Below, piece by piece: positions 62,576 through 64,000 of a stretch of 64,000 nt of DNA. The position numbers were made by a program, and so were the translations under genes. The DNA comes from Novosphingobium sp. Rr 2-17 (GTDB taxonomy: Bacteria > Pseudomonadota > Alphaproteobacteria > Sphingomonadales > Sphingomonadaceae), in assembly GCF_000272475.1 (NCBI RefSeq), contig NZ_AKFJ01000081.1, positions 78,535 through 142,534 of the forward strand, read 5' to 3'. The first letter of the stretch is position 1. Each line of letters opens with the position of its first letter. The notes under the pieces were generated by a model. That model was not told where the DNA came from. It did no database searches and worked only from the letters and a program-made list of their open reading frames with translations.

Positions 62576-63835
62576 TTGGCACGTATCGTGATGAAATTCG
62601 GCGGCACCTCGATGGCCGGGTCCGAGCGCATCCGGCGCGTGGCGGGCATCGTCAAGCGCCAGCAGGAGGCGGGGCACGAAGTGGCCGTGGTCGTCTCGGC
62701 GATGGCGGGCGAGACCGATCGCCTGGTGAACTTCTGCCGCGAAGCCAATGCGCTGTACGATCCGGCGGAATACGACGTGGTGGTCGCCTCGGGCGAGCAA
62801 GTGACCTCTGGCCTGCTGGCGCTGACGCTGCAGGCGATGGGCTGCAAGGCGCGCTCGTGGTTGGGCTGGCAAGTGCCGATCCACACCGACGATGCCCATG
62901 CCTCCGCCCGCATCGAGGATATCGACGCCGACGCGCTGCTCGCCTCGATGGCGGCAGGCGAGATCGCGGTGATCCCCGGCTTCCAGGGCGTATCGCCGCA
63001 AGGCCGCGTGACCACGCTGGGCCGTGGCGGCTCGGACACTTCGGCAGTGGCGGTGGCAGCAGCGGTCAAGGCCGATCGCTGCGACATCTACACCGACGTC
63101 GACGGCGTCTACACCACCGACCCGCGCATCGTTGCCAAGGCGCGCAAGCTGCCGCTGGTGACGTACGAGGAAATGCTCGAACTGGCCTCGGTCGGCTCGA
63201 AGGTGCTGCAGACCCGCTCGGTCTCGCTGGCGATGAAGGAGAAGGTGCGCGTCCAGGTGCTGTCTTCGTTCATCGACGAAAGCGCGCCCGCCGCCGATAC
63301 CATCCCCGGAACCCTGATCGTCAGCGACGAGGAACTTGAAGGAAGCGACATGGAACGCCAGCTCATCACCGGCATCGCCGCCGACAAGAACGAAGCCAAG
63401 ATCACCCTGACCGGCATCGCCGACCGCCCCGGCGCGGTGGCGTCGATCTTCGGACCGCTCGCGGATTCGAACATCAACGTCGATATGATTATCCAGAATA
63501 TCTCGCACGATAGCGGCAAGACCGACGTGACCTTCACGGTCCCCAAGGCCGATCTGCCGCGCGCGCAGGCGATGATCGAGGAACTCAAGTCCACGATCGA
63601 TTTCGAAGGCCTGATCGCCGACAGCAACGTGGCGAAGATCAGTGTCGTGGGCGTCGGCATGCGCAGCCACGCCGGCGTCGCGGCCACGATGTTCAAGACG
63701 CTCGCCGATCGCGGCATCAACATCATCGCCATCTCGACCAGCGAGATCAAGGTCTCGGTCCTGATCGACACCGACGAGACGGAGCTTGCCGTGCGCGTGC
63801 TGCACACCGTTTACGGGCTCGACGCAGCGGCTTGA
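62576..63835 (+). CDS. lysC: Aspartate kinase
   Basis: A 419-residue aspartokinase that makes aspartyl phosphate for lysine, threonine and methionine. It has the start motif ARIVMKFGGTSMAGS, FGGTS/ASGEQ loops and the C-terminal ACT domains (ITLTGIADRPGAVASIFGPL; VGVGMRSHAGVAATMFKTLA) that sense lysine/threonine. I chose the TTG at 62576 because homologues begin M-A-R-I-V and GGGGAG lies ten bases upstream; ATGs occur only later in the gene. Confidence 0.96.
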   Translation: MARIVMKFGGTSMAGSERIRRVAGIVKRQQEAGHEVAVVVSAMAGETDRLVNFCREANALYDPAEYDVVVASGEQVTSGLLALTLQAMGCKARSWLGWQVPIHTDDAHASARIEDIDADALLASMAAGEIAVIPGFQGVSPQGRVTTLGRGGSDTSAVAVAAAVKADRCDIYTDVDGVYTTDPRIVAKARKLPLVTYEEMLELASVGSKVLQTRSVSLAMKEKVRVQVLSSFIDESAPAADTIPGTLIVSDEELEGSDMERQLITGIAADKNEAKITLTGIADRPGAVASIFGPLADSNINVDMIIQNISHDSGKTDVTFTVPKADLPRAQAMIEELKSTIDFEGLIADSNVAKISVVGVGMRSHAGVAATMFKTLADRGINIIAISTSEIKVSVLIDTDETELAVRVLHTVYGLDAAA

Positions 63836-63931
63836 TTGAGCTGGGGTGAGGGCGGCGACTGCGCCTTTAATGCGCTAGTCGTCGCGCCCGCGGCCGACGC
63901 AACTGCAAGAGACTTTAAACTTCATTTCGTC

Positions 63932-64000
63932 ATTGCGAGCGCAGCGAAGCAATCCAGGGCAGTTGCGCGCCGCCCTGGATTGCTTCGCTGCGCTCGCAAT
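63932..64000. repeat. Second copy of palindromic repeat family (29-nt perfect arms, cut by window edge)
   Basis: Left arm 63932-63960 and right arm 63972-64000 are exact reverse complements over 29 nt with an 11-nt loop. The core matches the element at 59178 except that GCGTAGCG becomes GCGCAGCG in both arms. The element may extend past the window. Confidence 0.9.

Noticed and set aside
1..64000. CRISPR array, insertion sequence, rRNA operon
   Set aside because: No regularly spaced direct repeats, no transposase-like protein and no rRNA sequence were seen.

Overview
The window is a chromosomal segment of a GC-rich alphaproteobacterium, most likely a sphingomonad (Novosphingobium/Sphingomonas type). 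Grounds for this are the TonB-dependent receptors, a TPR-sulfotransferase beside a receptor, the secB / Tim44-like / mltA / Smr order, the metX-GNAT-metW block, the ftsE-ftsX-YdcF-acyltransferase block and frequent TTG/GTG starts. I see no phage integrase, transposase, CRISPR array or rRNA. One tRNA (Leu, anticodon GAG) is present with an encoded CCA end.

Layout. 1-7.3 kb: the end of a TonB-dependent receptor, then small regulator/transporter units. These are an Lrp/AsnC regulator divergent from a RhtA-like exporter, a MarR-acetyltransferase fusion beside a GNAT, and a LysR regulator divergent from a LysE-type exporter with a textbook LysR box between them, followed by a glutathione transferase. 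7.4-15.4 kb is the most interesting stretch: a class I cytochrome c, a Tat-exported flavin amine oxidase/dehydrogenase and a second cytochrome c on one strand, with a divergent RidA-family enine/imine deaminase that carries a signal peptide. Next come a TPR-sulfotransferase and a large TonB-dependent receptor. Together these could form a periplasmic amine or amino-acid oxidising chain with its own imine-hydrolysing partner and an outer-membrane uptake route.

16-31 kb: a GNAT, tRNA-Leu with terminator, then a cell-surface glycan cluster: an O-antigen ligase/polymerase, an exported glycerophosphodiester phosphodiesterase, a DUF2334 deacetylase, three GT4 glycosyltransferases, an unrecognised polytopic membrane protein coupled to a DUF2141 protein, a CDP-glycerol glycerophosphotransferase-like protein and a flippase. 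A secreted SGNH hydrolase with a small overlapping partner follows.

31-64 kb is mostly housekeeping: fumC; an IF-1 paralogue, an orphan ParS/MbcA-type antitoxin-like protein, a small TTG-start protein and a cold-shock gene; a zinc-ribbon membrane protein; ftsE/ftsX; acyltransferase; hisC-like and prephenate dehydrogenase; metX/GNAT/metW; trpS; murJ; secB; a Tim44-like protein; mltA; Smr; pirin; a ClC channel; ahpC/ahpF; aroC; an NMN/nicotinamide riboside salvage operon (ArsC-like, pnuC, nadR-like); ubiG; and lysC. Long palindromic intergenic repeats lie at 56.6, 59.2 and 63.9 kb, with shorter palindromes at 39.1 and 49.5 kb. Two copies of one family have perfect 39-nt and 29-nt arms and differ by a change that keeps the stem paired.
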